Part shown: positions 44,334 to 52,346 of the stretch, in pieces
Position numbering within the stretch: position 1 is the first letter of the stretch
Layout: every line of letters starts with the position of its first letter
Source: Parvibaculum sp039973015
GTDB lineage: Bacteria; Pseudomonadota; Alphaproteobacteria; Parvibaculales; Parvibaculaceae
Assembly (NCBI RefSeq): GCF_039973015.1
Contig: NZ_JBDWLT010000002.1
Location: 62,001 to 126,000 of the forward strand
Reading direction: 5' to 3'
Length of the DNA: 64,000 bases
The notes under the pieces: model-generated
The model's database searches: none
What the model was told of the DNA's origin: nothing
Seen by the model: only the letters and a program-made list of their open reading frames with translations
Position numbers and translations under genes: made by a program

Positions 44334-44983
44334 GCGGCGAGGGACGCAGAGAGAAAACTCTCCCTGAGCCTCCGGTTAGGAGCTGTGGTCTGTCGATACG
44401 CTCGCCCAGAATGCACGAAGGTCTAAATCTCAAATCCGTGCCCTCTTGCAACAACCTGTGGGTAACTAAATGTCGGCCGCGGCAGGGCTGGTGGAGCGCC
44501 CTATTCCGCAGAGGTGTCACCTTTCTCGGGCAAAGCGCCTTCTTCATCCATAGCAAACAACTATTCGCGGTCACCTACGGTAGAAATCGTTGAGCCTGCC
44601 GTGAAACATGGTGACGGCCGAAATTATCTCCGAATGTTGCACGAAAAGCGCAGAGCCTTGCTACGGACTCCGAGAGAAAGTGCGGAGCGTTTCAACGTCT
44701 GCAAAGTGCCCTAAGTAAAGAGGTGCCGGCTGTCCGGACATACGAGGGGTAGTGGCACAAGGCGGACCCGCTCAGTTTCACTGCAAATTCCGTCCGCCTA
44801 CGTTGTATCCCAACCACAACCACTTGTGGTGCGGTTCGCAACTACAACAGGCAATTTGATTGTATCTCGGATAGCCGAAACGTCGCTTCCCCTTTCACCC
44901 GGGTAGTGGGTTGGGGCGACGGCGCTCGACCGTCTTCTGCACGAAAGGCATCATGAATATTTGAATGCTGCGGGCGGGGGGCA
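44334..44983. other. Long upstream region of the quorum-sensing genes
   Basis: No gene is supported over about 650 bases. It contains a perfect 12-base palindrome (44819-44830) about 155 bases before luxR and a purine-rich GGGCGGGGGG ribosome-binding region just before ATG 44984. Confidence 0.45.
44819..44830. promoter_or_regulatory. Palindrome upstream of luxR, possible lux-type box
   Basis: ACCACTTGTGGT is a perfect inverted repeat about 155 bases upstream of the LuxR-family gene. LuxR proteins bind palindromes of about 18-20 bases, so this would be only the core of such a site. The assignment is tentative. Confidence 0.3.
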
Positions 44984-45715
44984 ATGCGGATGGACTTCAT
45001 TACAGACCAAACGGCGCGCTTTATTGAGGACGTGCAAAAGGTTACGACGGTTGAAGAGCTAATGTCGCTTCTGCAGCTCGTTCTGCCGGGGCTCGGGGTT
45101 CACCATTTCACGTTGGGGGAACTAAGGCCGGAGGCCGGGGAAAGCTTCGCGGGAACCTTTCCGGAGGAATGGACGAACCGCTATGTCGAGAGGCAGTACG
45201 TCTTTAGAGACCCCGTCCATCTGAAGCTTTTCCATGACCGGGAGGGCTTCTGTTGGGATGAGAAGCGTCTTGTGGCCGACCGTCTGCTCAATCGCAAGAG
45301 CGAGATCGTCTTCAAGGAAGGCTGCGATTTCGGCCTTCATGAGGGCTTTACGCATATTTTGCCGAGTCTCGGTGGCAATATTGCGATCGCGTCTTTCGCG
45401 GGCGAGAGGGTGGAACAGGACCCAAAGACGCTTCCCGCAATGCACCTCATTGCGCTCTACATGCATGCGAAGTTCAAGGAATTGGCCGCTCCCCAGGAGC
45501 TCCCCGACAGCGAATTGCTTTCACTTACTCCGCGCGAAAGGGAGTGCCTGGAATGGGCAGGACAGGGCAAGACCGATTGGGAGATTGCGCAAATCCTCGG
45601 AATCAAGGAGACCACCGTTCATTCGCATATCGAGAACGCAAAGCGGAGGCTCAAGGTTGGGACGCGCATCCAGGCCGTCGTGCGTTCCGCACGCTTCGGC
45701 CTGATCCAATGCTAG
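44984..45715 (+). CDS. luxR: LuxR-family quorum-sensing regulator
   Basis: The 243-residue protein has an autoinducer-binding domain (about 20-165) and a C-terminal LuxR HTH (about 178-240, LTPRERECLEWAGQGKTDWE, then KETTVHSHIENAKRRL). Ligand-pocket residues of the family are visible: W and Y in EEWTNRYVERQYVF, the D-P pair in RDPVHLK and the W in GFCWDE. It lies 134 bases upstream of luxI, the classical regulator-synthase arrangement. Confidence 0.93.
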   Translation: MRMDFITDQTARFIEDVQKVTTVEELMSLLQLVLPGLGVHHFTLGELRPEAGESFAGTFPEEWTNRYVERQYVFRDPVHLKLFHDREGFCWDEKRLVADRLLNRKSEIVFKEGCDFGLHEGFTHILPSLGGNIAIASFAGERVEQDPKTLPAMHLIALYMHAKFKELAAPQELPDSELLSLTPRERECLEWAGQGKTDWEIAQILGIKETTVHSHIENAKRRLKVGTRIQAVVRSARFGLIQC

Positions 45716-45777
45716 TCACGGAGGGCGCGCTGCCCTTCATCTGACAATGCGCGCTCGACCGGTCCTGTCTCTCCCCT

Positions 45778-45818
45778 GATCGGAGGATAGAGCCCGTCAC
45801 CGGCGCCGTGCTCCGATC
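45778..45818 (+). promoter_or_regulatory. Inverted repeat in the luxI leader
   Basis: Perfect 8-base arms GATCGGAG (45778-45785) and CTCCGATC (45811-45818) lie 32 bases before the luxI start. They could form an RNA stem or mark a protein-binding site between luxR and luxI. Confidence 0.35.
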
Positions 45819-45849
45819 CTGCTCCAACAGGAAAACGGGGGAGCACCAA

Positions 45850-46503
45850 ATGATCTTCCTGATAAATGCGGCAAATGCCGCGCTCTATGCCGATGAAATG
45901 GAGCAGATTCAAGCACTTCGCTACGAAGTGCTCGTGAAGGACCTCAAATGGGAGGGCCTCACCTCGGCTGGCGGTCGGGAAAGCGACCGTTTCGACGGGC
46001 CGAACGCCGTCTATATCGGCATTCGCGAAGGCGATGAAGTGGTCGCGGCGATCCGGCTCAACAAGGCGGACCGGCCCACGCTTACCTCGGAGATATTTCC
46101 TCATCTCGTTCAGTTCCGGGCGCCGCCGGCCGGAGAGCGCGTCTTCGACGTGACACGGCTCGTGGTCTTGCCAGGGCGAGGGAAGACCTTCCGGAAGAAC
46201 CGCTACAGCTTCGATCTTCTCTGCGCGGCGATGGAGTTCGGCCTCGCCGGAAAGCTCGACTGTTTTACGGCGGTCATGCCGACCCGGTTCTTCGAGCTTT
46301 TGCAGCATACGGGCAGCGGCATCTACCCGTTAGGCTTTCCGGCTGGAGAGGGCAGCGATGAGCATCTTGCGGTCGTCATTCCGGTCGTTCCCCGCACGCT
46401 CGATTGCCTCTACCGCTTCACCGGCAATAGCGAGCCGCGGTTGCTCTCGCTGCAGGGGGCGCCCCTCTCGGCGCGGGAAGCAATCTCCGCTCTCTCCGCT
46501 TAA
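45850..46503 (+). CDS. luxI: Acyl-homoserine-lactone synthase (LuxI family)
   Basis: The 217-residue protein shows the conserved synthase residues: LRYEVLVKDLKW (Arg, Trp), GRESDRFD (acidic pair), VAAIRLNK (Arg) and VFDVTRLVV with the family Arg. It would make an N-acyl-homoserine lactone from SAM and an acyl donor. The acyl group is not predictable. ATG 45850 follows GGGGGAG. PhyH and a LuxI-like gene follow in the same direction, 11 and 44 bases apart. Confidence 0.92.
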   Translation: MIFLINAANAALYADEMEQIQALRYEVLVKDLKWEGLTSAGGRESDRFDGPNAVYIGIREGDEVVAAIRLNKADRPTLTSEIFPHLVQFRAPPAGERVFDVTRLVVLPGRGKTFRKNRYSFDLLCAAMEFGLAGKLDCFTAVMPTRFFELLQHTGSGIYPLGFPAGEGSDEHLAVVIPVVPRTLDCLYRFTGNSEPRLLSLQGAPLSAREAISALSA

Positions 46504-46514
46504 GGAAAATTCTC

Positions 46515-47384
46515 ATGACAAACCTGAAGACAGTTCCTGCGGCAATGCCGCAGGCGTTCATCGATCAGATCCTCGAGACCGACGGATGCGTCGTCATCGA
46601 GGGACTCTTGCCCAGCGCCACCATCGATCTGGTCGCGGCGGAGCTCGGGTCCTATTTCCAGAAGGCCGAGTTCGGGGAGGGCCGTTTCTTCGGCTATCAG
46701 ACCAAGAGGCTCGGTTCGATCCTGCGGAAGTCGCCGAGCGCCTGCCAGTTCCTCGCACACCCTTTGATCCTGCAGACCATGCAAGGGCTGCTCGGCCCAT
46801 ATTGCGAGAGGTTCCAGCTCAACATCTCGCAGGCGATCTCAATCCATCCCGGTGAGCCCGCCCAGGTCCTTCATCGTGACGATGAAATGTTCCCCTGCGA
46901 GGGCTTTACCGGCGAACGCATGGTCAATGCGCTCTGGGCGCTTGATGAGTTCACCACGACGAATGGCGGCACCCAGCTCGTCATGGGGAGTCACAAATGG
47001 GACCGGGCGCGCGAGCCAGAACCGCACGAGGTGATCCAGGCGGAAATGAAAAAGGGGTCCGTCCTGATCTACCGGGGGTCGCTTATCCATGCAGGCGGCG
47101 CCAACAACTCGTCCGCGCCGAGGCCGGGTCTTGTCTTTGGCTACAACCTCGGCTGGCTGCGGCAGGCCGAGAACCAGTACCTCGCCTATCCGCCCGAGAT
47201 CGCGAAATACCTGCCGCCTGAAGTCCAGAACCTGATCGGCTACGCCGTTCACCGGCCGAATCTCGGGCTTTTCGAATGCGAAGACCCGGCAGAGGCGCTG
47301 CAGCCCAGGCGCCCCACGCGCTTCGGCTCACGCGACTACTTCACGCCTGAGCAGGAAGAGCTGCTCCAGCAACGTCTCGGATAA
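46515..47384 (+). CDS. Phytanoyl-CoA dioxygenase-family Fe(II)/2-oxoglutarate oxygenase
   Basis: The 289-residue protein has the facial-triad motif QVLHRDDEMF (HxD) near residue 118, the distal His in IYRGSLIHAGGANNS near 195 and the 2-oxoglutarate-binding Arg in APRPGLVFGYNLG. These enzymes hydroxylate small or acyl substrates. It starts 11 bases after luxI, so it may modify the signal or its acyl precursor. That is an inference from position only. Confidence 0.88.
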   Translation: MTNLKTVPAAMPQAFIDQILETDGCVVIEGLLPSATIDLVAAELGSYFQKAEFGEGRFFGYQTKRLGSILRKSPSACQFLAHPLILQTMQGLLGPYCERFQLNISQAISIHPGEPAQVLHRDDEMFPCEGFTGERMVNALWALDEFTTTNGGTQLVMGSHKWDRAREPEPHEVIQAEMKKGSVLIYRGSLIHAGGANNSSAPRPGLVFGYNLGWLRQAENQYLAYPPEIAKYLPPEVQNLIGYAVHRPNLGLFECEDPAEALQPRRPTRFGSRDYFTPEQEELLQQRLG

Positions 47385-47428
47385 CACCTGCGACAGCCTC
47401 CATCTCATACGCAAGGAAGGAATACCTC

Positions 47429-48091
47429 ATGATTGAAATCATTCAGGAAGAAACCGCCCACCTCCACTTGGCGCAGATGGCCGCCCTTGAGACCCTGAGG
47501 TGGAATGTCGAGAAGGGCACGGGCATATTCCGGCTCACCGCGAAAGCGCCACTTACACAGGACTTTGCCAACTCGCGCTATCTTCATTTCATCATGTATG
47601 AAGAGGGTGAGGCGGTCGGCGCGGTAACGGTGATGCGCAGCGATCAGTCGACGGCGAGCGCGTCGGACCATTTCGCATTCATGAAGCAGTTCAAGAAGTT
47701 TCCATTCGGCGCCGATGTTCTCGACATTGTCGAGTTCATTGTCACCTATCCAGAGGACGAGAAGGTCCTGCTCGCCCATCGCGTGAACGAACTCCTGCGC
47801 GCACTCTATGAGTTCGCAGTGGAGGAGCGTTCGGAATACTTCATCTCGATCCTCAAGGCGCCGTTCTTCTCGACGCTGCTTTCGATCGGCTTTCCTGTCC
47901 ACGCGCTGAGTTTCCCAATCAAGGTGGAGGACGAGTTTGTGGTTTGCGTCCAGATACCCGTCCGGGAAAAAGAACTGCAGTCCTTGCGCAGGCTGACCAG
48001 CCGCGGCATGCCAAGGGCCGAAGAACACCAATGTTCGGTGCCGCCCGTGTATCGGGGGAACAAATACGAAGCTTTGAGTGCTGTTCGCTAG
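47429..48091 (+). CDS. Divergent LuxI/GNAT-like protein
   Basis: The 220-residue protein aligns by eye with LuxI proteins in order of elements: ALETLRWNVEKGTG, the acidic region near TQDFANSRYLHF, GAVTVMRSDQS and VLDIVEFIVTYPEDE. At the position where the neighbouring LuxI has VTR the residues are VEF, so the conserved Arg is a Glu. This argues against ordinary homoserine-lactone synthesis or for a changed substrate. A separate GNAT function is possible. A strong stem-loop follows at 48120-48149. Confidence 0.65.
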   Translation: MIEIIQEETAHLHLAQMAALETLRWNVEKGTGIFRLTAKAPLTQDFANSRYLHFIMYEEGEAVGAVTVMRSDQSTASASDHFAFMKQFKKFPFGADVLDIVEFIVTYPEDEKVLLAHRVNELLRALYEFAVEERSEYFISILKAPFFSTLLSIGFPVHALSFPIKVEDEFVVCVQIPVREKELQSLRRLTSRGMPRAEEHQCSVPPVYRGNKYEALSAVR

Positions 48092-48119
48092 GAAGAACGG
48101 GTTTCGCCTGGACAAGCAA

Positions 48120-48149
48120 GGTATCAAGCTGCCCCGGCGGCTTGATACC
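48120..48149 (+). terminator. Stem-loop after the quorum-sensing operon
   Basis: Perfect 10-base arms GGTATCAAGC (48120-48129) and GCTTGATACC (48140-48149) surround a 10-base GC-rich loop, 28 bases after the last gene. There is no T run, so it may act as an RNA 3'-end stabiliser or a weak terminator. Confidence 0.6.
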
Positions 48150-48221
48150 CTGCGCCGGAACTGTCGTTTAGCCATCTATCGAAGACTTCAAACAACAATG
48201 CCCTGGCAATGGGAGCAAGTG

Positions 48222-48431
48222 ATGTCTGGCCGCAGGGAAAAGGATGATGATGTTGCGGAGGTGAGCGTGCCGCAGCGTCTCAGCGACACGGAAACTGACC
48301 TGCTTTTTGCGCAGACGCGGCTGGCCTCGATCGAGGGCGATGTTCCCTTCGAGGATCTCATTTTCATTCGCCGCTTGATCGGGACAGCTTTCGAGCAACT
48401 GAAAGCCCTGAGGAGCACGATGCTGCAATGA
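48222..48431 (+). CDS. Small charged protein, unknown function
   Basis: The 69-residue protein (GRREKDDDVAEVSVPQRLSD, then EDLIFIRRLIGTAFEQLKAL) is probably helical. GGGAGC lies upstream of the ATG. It is convergent with the next small gene, with 26 bases between stops. No family recognised. Confidence 0.5.
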   Translation: MSGRREKDDDVAEVSVPQRLSDTETDLLFAQTRLASIEGDVPFEDLIFIRRLIGTAFEQLKALRSTMLQ

Positions 48432-48457
48432 AAAGCGACATTCTACGCCAAACAGAG

Positions 48458-48685
48458 CTACAGACTGTTCGCGATTTCTATCAACAGGCTACGCGCCGCT
48501 CTCACGGCACCTTGCATGGACGAACTGGCGGTTCGCTCTTGCTCTTCCAGGTTCAGGAGCCCCAAGTCGACAATTTCGCGCGCTTCCGTTTCCGAAATCG
48601 TACCCTTCTGCGTCAGGAGAAACAGGAGATTTATCGATAGGACAAAGGCACCCAATCCGGCGCCGTCCTTAACATCCCGGTTCAT
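48458..48685 (-). CDS. Small helical protein, unknown function
   Basis: The 75-residue protein has one moderately hydrophobic stretch (GLGAFVLSINLLFLLTQKG) and a charged amphipathic C-terminus (SETEAREIVDLGLLNLEEQE). A strong AGGAGG precedes ATG 48685, supporting it as a real gene. No family recognised. Confidence 0.6.
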   Translation of the reverse strand: MNRDVKDGAGLGAFVLSINLLFLLTQKGTISETEAREIVDLGLLNLEEQERTASSSMQGAVRAARSLLIEIANSL

Positions 48686-48910
48686 GCTACCCTCCTTTCG
48701 GAACAGCAGCATGATCCTAAAGCGGGAACTTCTAAGCCGAGGTCAACTTAATCGTTAAGGTTGAATATACTTCTGAAAATAAGGTCCACTTTTGACGCTA
48801 AGCCCTCACGCAACAAGAGGAAGCGCAGGCCGCAGCCTTGCCGCGCGCAGCGGACAATTGTTCTTGGAGATCATAAAATCGGGTGAAGAGCGGCGTGGCC
48901 CTCGGGCGGA

Positions 48911-49573
48911 TCAGCTCGATGGTGCAGCCGCTTGCATCTGAGTCTTCATCTTCACTTCCATGACATTCAGCTTTGCGGCGTTCACGGCATCAACAACGAA
49001 ATCTTTGATGGCCGCGCTTCCAGCCTTGATGATTGCATCCGCTGCAGCATCACAGCCCATAACGGCTTCCTTCGTCCCGTAGCCGTGTCCTTTGGCCGAC
49101 CCTTGGCTTTGGAGCCCTTCGGGACCGATAACCGCGACAATGCCGTCCATGCCGACTTCCGACTCGAGCGTTCCGGTCCAGAACCCCGGAATGACGCCGA
49201 AGACACCCTTGATGTTGCCTTCATATACGATGATTTGAGCGTCGAAATTCTGTGCTTCGATCTCGGCAGGCTGAAGCGTCTTGGGCGTAAAGGTCACTTC
49301 CTGAAACGAAGACGCGAAGGCGGTCTGCGCAGCTTGCTGATAAGCCTGCTCAAAGTCAGTGGGGAATGTCCATGCACTGCAGGTGTGGCCCTTTGCCTCG
49401 ACGGTGGACACCCAAGCCCCTGATTGCAGCCAGACGGCATATTTTCCAGGTGTCTTGCTCTGCGAGGCAAAGTCGGTTGGTGAAATTTGCGGCGCGGAAA
49501 CGGAAACATTTGCACTGCATGCGCCAAGAAGTGAGGCCATCATGACGACGGCGTAATGAAAAGATATCTTCAT
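48911..49573 (-). CDS. Lipoprotein, unknown function
   Basis: The 220-residue precursor has a signal peptide ending in lipobox SLLGAC near residue 20. The mature part (TPGKYAVWLQSGAWVSTVEA, GFWTGTLESEVGMDGIVAVI) and repeated hydrophobic stretches near the C-terminus do not match a family I can name. ATG 49573 gives a normal signal peptide, whereas the longer frame to 49741 does not. It lies 22 bases downstream of the glycine-zipper lipoprotein gene. Confidence 0.72.
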   Translation of the reverse strand: MKISFHYAVVMMASLLGACSANVSVSAPQISPTDFASQSKTPGKYAVWLQSGAWVSTVEAKGHTCSAWTFPTDFEQAYQQAAQTAFASSFQEVTFTPKTLQPAEIEAQNFDAQIIVYEGNIKGVFGVIPGFWTGTLESEVGMDGIVAVIGPEGLQSQGSAKGHGYGTKEAVMGCDAAADAIIKAGSAAIKDFVVDAVNAAKLNVMEVKMKTQMQAAAPSS

Positions 49574-49595
49574 TATCCCCCCGGATTTCGCTGAA

Positions 49596-50135
49596 CTAGT
49601 TGGCCGTGTCCGACGGCGGGTCGACGAGTTTGATGCCTTGAGGCCTGGCCATCTCGGTCGGCAGATTGGAAGCGGGTAGCACGCGCTGATATCCGCCGGA
49701 ATTCTGGACGATAACGCGCGATCCCTCCGGAATGACAACATCTTTCTTACCGATGTCTTGCACGACCGTCATTGTGACACCGCTCTCAAGTACAACGATA
49801 TACTCTATGCCGGTTCGGTCAGCGGCGGCTTGTTCTGCCGCGGCACCGATGGCAGCGCCTACGAGGGCACCGGCAGCTGCCGTCCAGATCGACCCGCTTC
49901 CAGATCCCGCATAAGAGCCCGCTCCAGCCCCGACGCCAGCCCCAACCAGAGCTCCTGCGCCGGTATTCTGTCCTGTGATGTCAACTTGGCGACTTGAGAC
50001 GACGGTGCCAAATGACACGGCAGTCGATTTTCCGACTTCGTCGTAGTTGTAGACATTTTGCGACGGCCGCTGAGCGCATGCAGTCACGCCGATCACAAGC
50101 ATCACCCCCAGAATGATGCGTAAAAATCTATTCAT
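49596..50135 (-). CDS. Glycine-zipper outer-membrane lipoprotein (SlyB/Pcp-like)
   Basis: The 179-residue precursor has a lipobox VTAC near residue 20. A glycine-zipper segment (GAGALVGAGVGAGAGSYAG, residues about 60-78) is followed by ALVGAAIGAAAEQAAADRTG, then a beta-rich tail with IEYIVVLESGVTMTVVQD. SlyB-type proteins sit in the outer membrane and stabilise the envelope. It is the first gene of a two-lipoprotein operon. Confidence 0.82.
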   Translation of the reverse strand: MNRFLRIILGVMLVIGVTACAQRPSQNVYNYDEVGKSTAVSFGTVVSSRQVDITGQNTGAGALVGAGVGAGAGSYAGSGSGSIWTAAAGALVGAAIGAAAEQAAADRTGIEYIVVLESGVTMTVVQDIGKKDVVIPEGSRVIVQNSGGYQRVLPASNLPTEMARPQGIKLVDPPSDTAN

Positions 50136-50323
50136 GGAGCCCCCGCTCATCGATTGAATGATTATTATGATGGCCGGTTACCCAATAAATCAACACCCCC
50201 GATTCAAACGATCTCTCGCTCTCGCCGACATTCGAGTGCCACAACGGCCCTCAATGCAACGCCGGTTCCGGGTAAAGATCAGTCTACAACACCGAGTTCA
50301 CAGCTGGCAGAGGAGAACGGCGG

Positions 50324-51739
50324 ATGTCCGGCAAGAAAGGCCCGCAAGACGCCCAGCCGACCGTAGCTGAATCTTCGCCACTTGCGGACCTGCTTTCAGA
50401 CCCCAAAAAGCGGTTGAAGCTTCAACCCACGGGCTATTTCTATCTCGTAAAATTTGAGGGCGGTGGCGCGCTTGCCTATAGACCACGCCTTCGCGGGGGC
50501 ATGTGGTTCATCAAAGTTCGCCTCGACGGCCGTTCTCTCGCGCGGGCGATCGGGCGAGCCGACGATCTCGAGCCCGCGGACGGAGAAACCGTCCTCACCT
50601 ATATGCAGGCCTTCGACAAGACCCGGACTGTTCTCAAGGAAGACCTGCGGGCATTCTTTGCACCCCGCCGCCTGGAGTTGCTCCCGCATGCACTTCGCGT
50701 TTGCCCGATCGGCGAGGTTTATACGGTCGGTCATGCCTTGAGGGACTACCTTGAGGAAAAGCGAACCAACGGTGCTCTTTCTGCCTACCGGTCGGCGGTC
50801 GCCGACGCGAATGCCTATATCGTCGGAGATCTGTCGTCGCTTCCCTGTGCGGAACTCGACATCAAATATCTCAAGGCATGGTTTCAGTCTCTTGGCACGC
50901 GGCCGCTTGACGCTTCTAATTTTGTAAGAAGGGCGAATAACCAGCCCATCGTCTGCAATGACGGCGAGGCGGACCGGAAGGCGAAGTTGAGGGCAAACAG
51001 TGTGCTGATCACGCTGAAGGCGGCGCTCAACCTTGCCTGGCGTGACGGGCGGATCGATGACGATACCGAGTGGCGGCGGCTTCTGCCCTATAGAAGCGTC
51101 CGCAAGGCGCGCCAGCGGATTCTCGGCTATGATGAAGTAGAAGCTTTGTTGGCGGCCTCGCCCTCCGACCTCCGTAAACTCATTCTGGGCGCCCTTTTCA
51201 CCGGATGCCGCTCCGGTGAACTGCTCGCACTCCGGCCTTCCAACTTCAACTACGAATCCGGCACGCTCTTCGTGCATGCGACGAAAACGCGGCGGAGCCG
51301 CAACGTTGTTCTTTCATATGAAGCGATTTCATTCTTCGAGCGCCTGACGCATGGGCTTGGCGAGAAGCACCCAATCTTCCGCAAGAGCAATGGCGAGCCT
51401 TGGGGCCACAGGGGGTATTGCTACCTCATGAGGAAAACATCCGTCGAGGCGGGTCTCGAGCCGCCGGTTATCTTCCACGAGCTGCGTCATACCTATGCGA
51501 GCGGGCTTATCATGGCCGGCGTCTCGCCCTTTGTGGTGGCGGATCAATTGGGACATGCCGACTGCACCCAAATCATCAAGACCTATGGACATGTCTCGGC
51601 GGAGTTTGCCGTAGACCAGGTGCGCCGGCTCTCACCACGCATCGAGGCGACGGCCGCCGAGGTCCGTAAGACGGCGCGCTGGTTCAGGAGGCTCAAGGAG
51701 AACCCGCCACCCCGATGGAGGCCTATCGGCCGAATCTAA
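50324..51739 (+). CDS. Tyrosine recombinase / phage integrase
   Basis: The 471-residue protein has a basic N-terminal arm-binding region, a SAM-like core-binding domain and a C-terminal catalytic domain. All family residues are visible: Arg in LFTGCRSGELLAL near residue 300, HELRHTYASG near 388, and the GH and Tyr of LGHADCTQIIKTYGH. GGAG precedes the ATG. It may have integrated the surrounding accessory region. No tRNA or clear attachment repeat was found next to it. Confidence 0.92.
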   Translation: MSGKKGPQDAQPTVAESSPLADLLSDPKKRLKLQPTGYFYLVKFEGGGALAYRPRLRGGMWFIKVRLDGRSLARAIGRADDLEPADGETVLTYMQAFDKTRTVLKEDLRAFFAPRRLELLPHALRVCPIGEVYTVGHALRDYLEEKRTNGALSAYRSAVADANAYIVGDLSSLPCAELDIKYLKAWFQSLGTRPLDASNFVRRANNQPIVCNDGEADRKAKLRANSVLITLKAALNLAWRDGRIDDDTEWRRLLPYRSVRKARQRILGYDEVEALLAASPSDLRKLILGALFTGCRSGELLALRPSNFNYESGTLFVHATKTRRSRNVVLSYEAISFFERLTHGLGEKHPIFRKSNGEPWGHRGYCYLMRKTSVEAGLEPPVIFHELRHTYASGLIMAGVSPFVVADQLGHADCTQIIKTYGHVSAEFAVDQVRRLSPRIEATAAEVRKTARWFRRLKENPPPRWRPIGRI

Positions 51740-51807
51740 GGGGTTCGTCTCAGCGTCTTTCGTGTAAGGTGGAAAAAGGCTTGATAGAGACGGCTTTGAG
51801 AGGGGCG

Positions 51808-52110
51808 ATGACGAGCGACCAATGGATGATCCTGATCATGGGGATGGCCCTTGCCTGCGGTCCCGTCCTCCTTGTCTGGCTCGAGGACCGCACCCGTGCG
51901 CGTGGTGGCACCGTGCCCTCGCTGGTCACCATCAAGGGCTATAGCATCTCACCGCATAGCGCCTTCAGCCTCATGATTGCCATCATGCTTATCTACCTCT
52001 CCTATTTGATGAGGGGCATCGGCCTTGGCTTCGTATTTATGGTCTTTGGTTTCGTCGATGTAATCGTCGCGGTCCAGAACATCAGGAAATCCAAAAAGCC
52101 GGGGTCTTGA
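51808..52110 (+). CDS. Small three-helix membrane protein, unknown function
   Basis: The 100-residue protein has hydrophobic segments at about 6-23, 50-68 and 74-92 (WMILIMGMALACGPVLLVW, SLMIAIMLIYLSYLMRGIG, FVFMVFGFVDVIVAVQNI). GAGAGGGG precedes ATG 51808. It follows the integrase by 68 bases. A stem-loop with arms GAGAAGC (52111-52117) and GCTTCTC (52136-52142) directly follows its stop. Confidence 0.6.
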   Translation: MTSDQWMILIMGMALACGPVLLVWLEDRTRARGGTVPSLVTIKGYSISPHSAFSLMIAIMLIYLSYLMRGIGLGFVFMVFGFVDVIVAVQNIRKSKKPGS

Positions 52111-52142
52111 GAGAAGCTGTAAAGACCGTGCTTTCGCTTCTC
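52111..52142 (+). terminator. Stem-loop after the membrane-protein gene
   Basis: Seven-base perfect arms directly follow the stop at 52110. A competing hairpin GGTCTT (52103-52108) and AAGACC (52122-52127) overlaps it. There is no T run. It lies between two convergent genes and may serve as a terminator. Confidence 0.45.
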
Positions 52143-52346
52143 CAATTTGATCTCGGGTGAGACATCTCGGGCTCCGGCAAAACGAGCTTGGGGTGCGAGG
52201 TCATCGCGCAACACCGGGCCTGGCACCTAAAGCGCCGTTCTTCCCGGCTCTGCCAGGATCGTTTCGGTCTGCCTAACTTGATGGTGGGCTTGTGTTCTCC
52301 GGCCCGCCCCGCCCTTGATTGCTTCCTTGAAACACGCATGGTCGTG

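Noticed and set aside
48785..48910. Possible coding tail downstream of the lipoprotein gene on the minus strand
   Set aside because: A short frame rich in Ala and Cys continues past the lipoprotein stop in another frame, but it has no start codon and no family.
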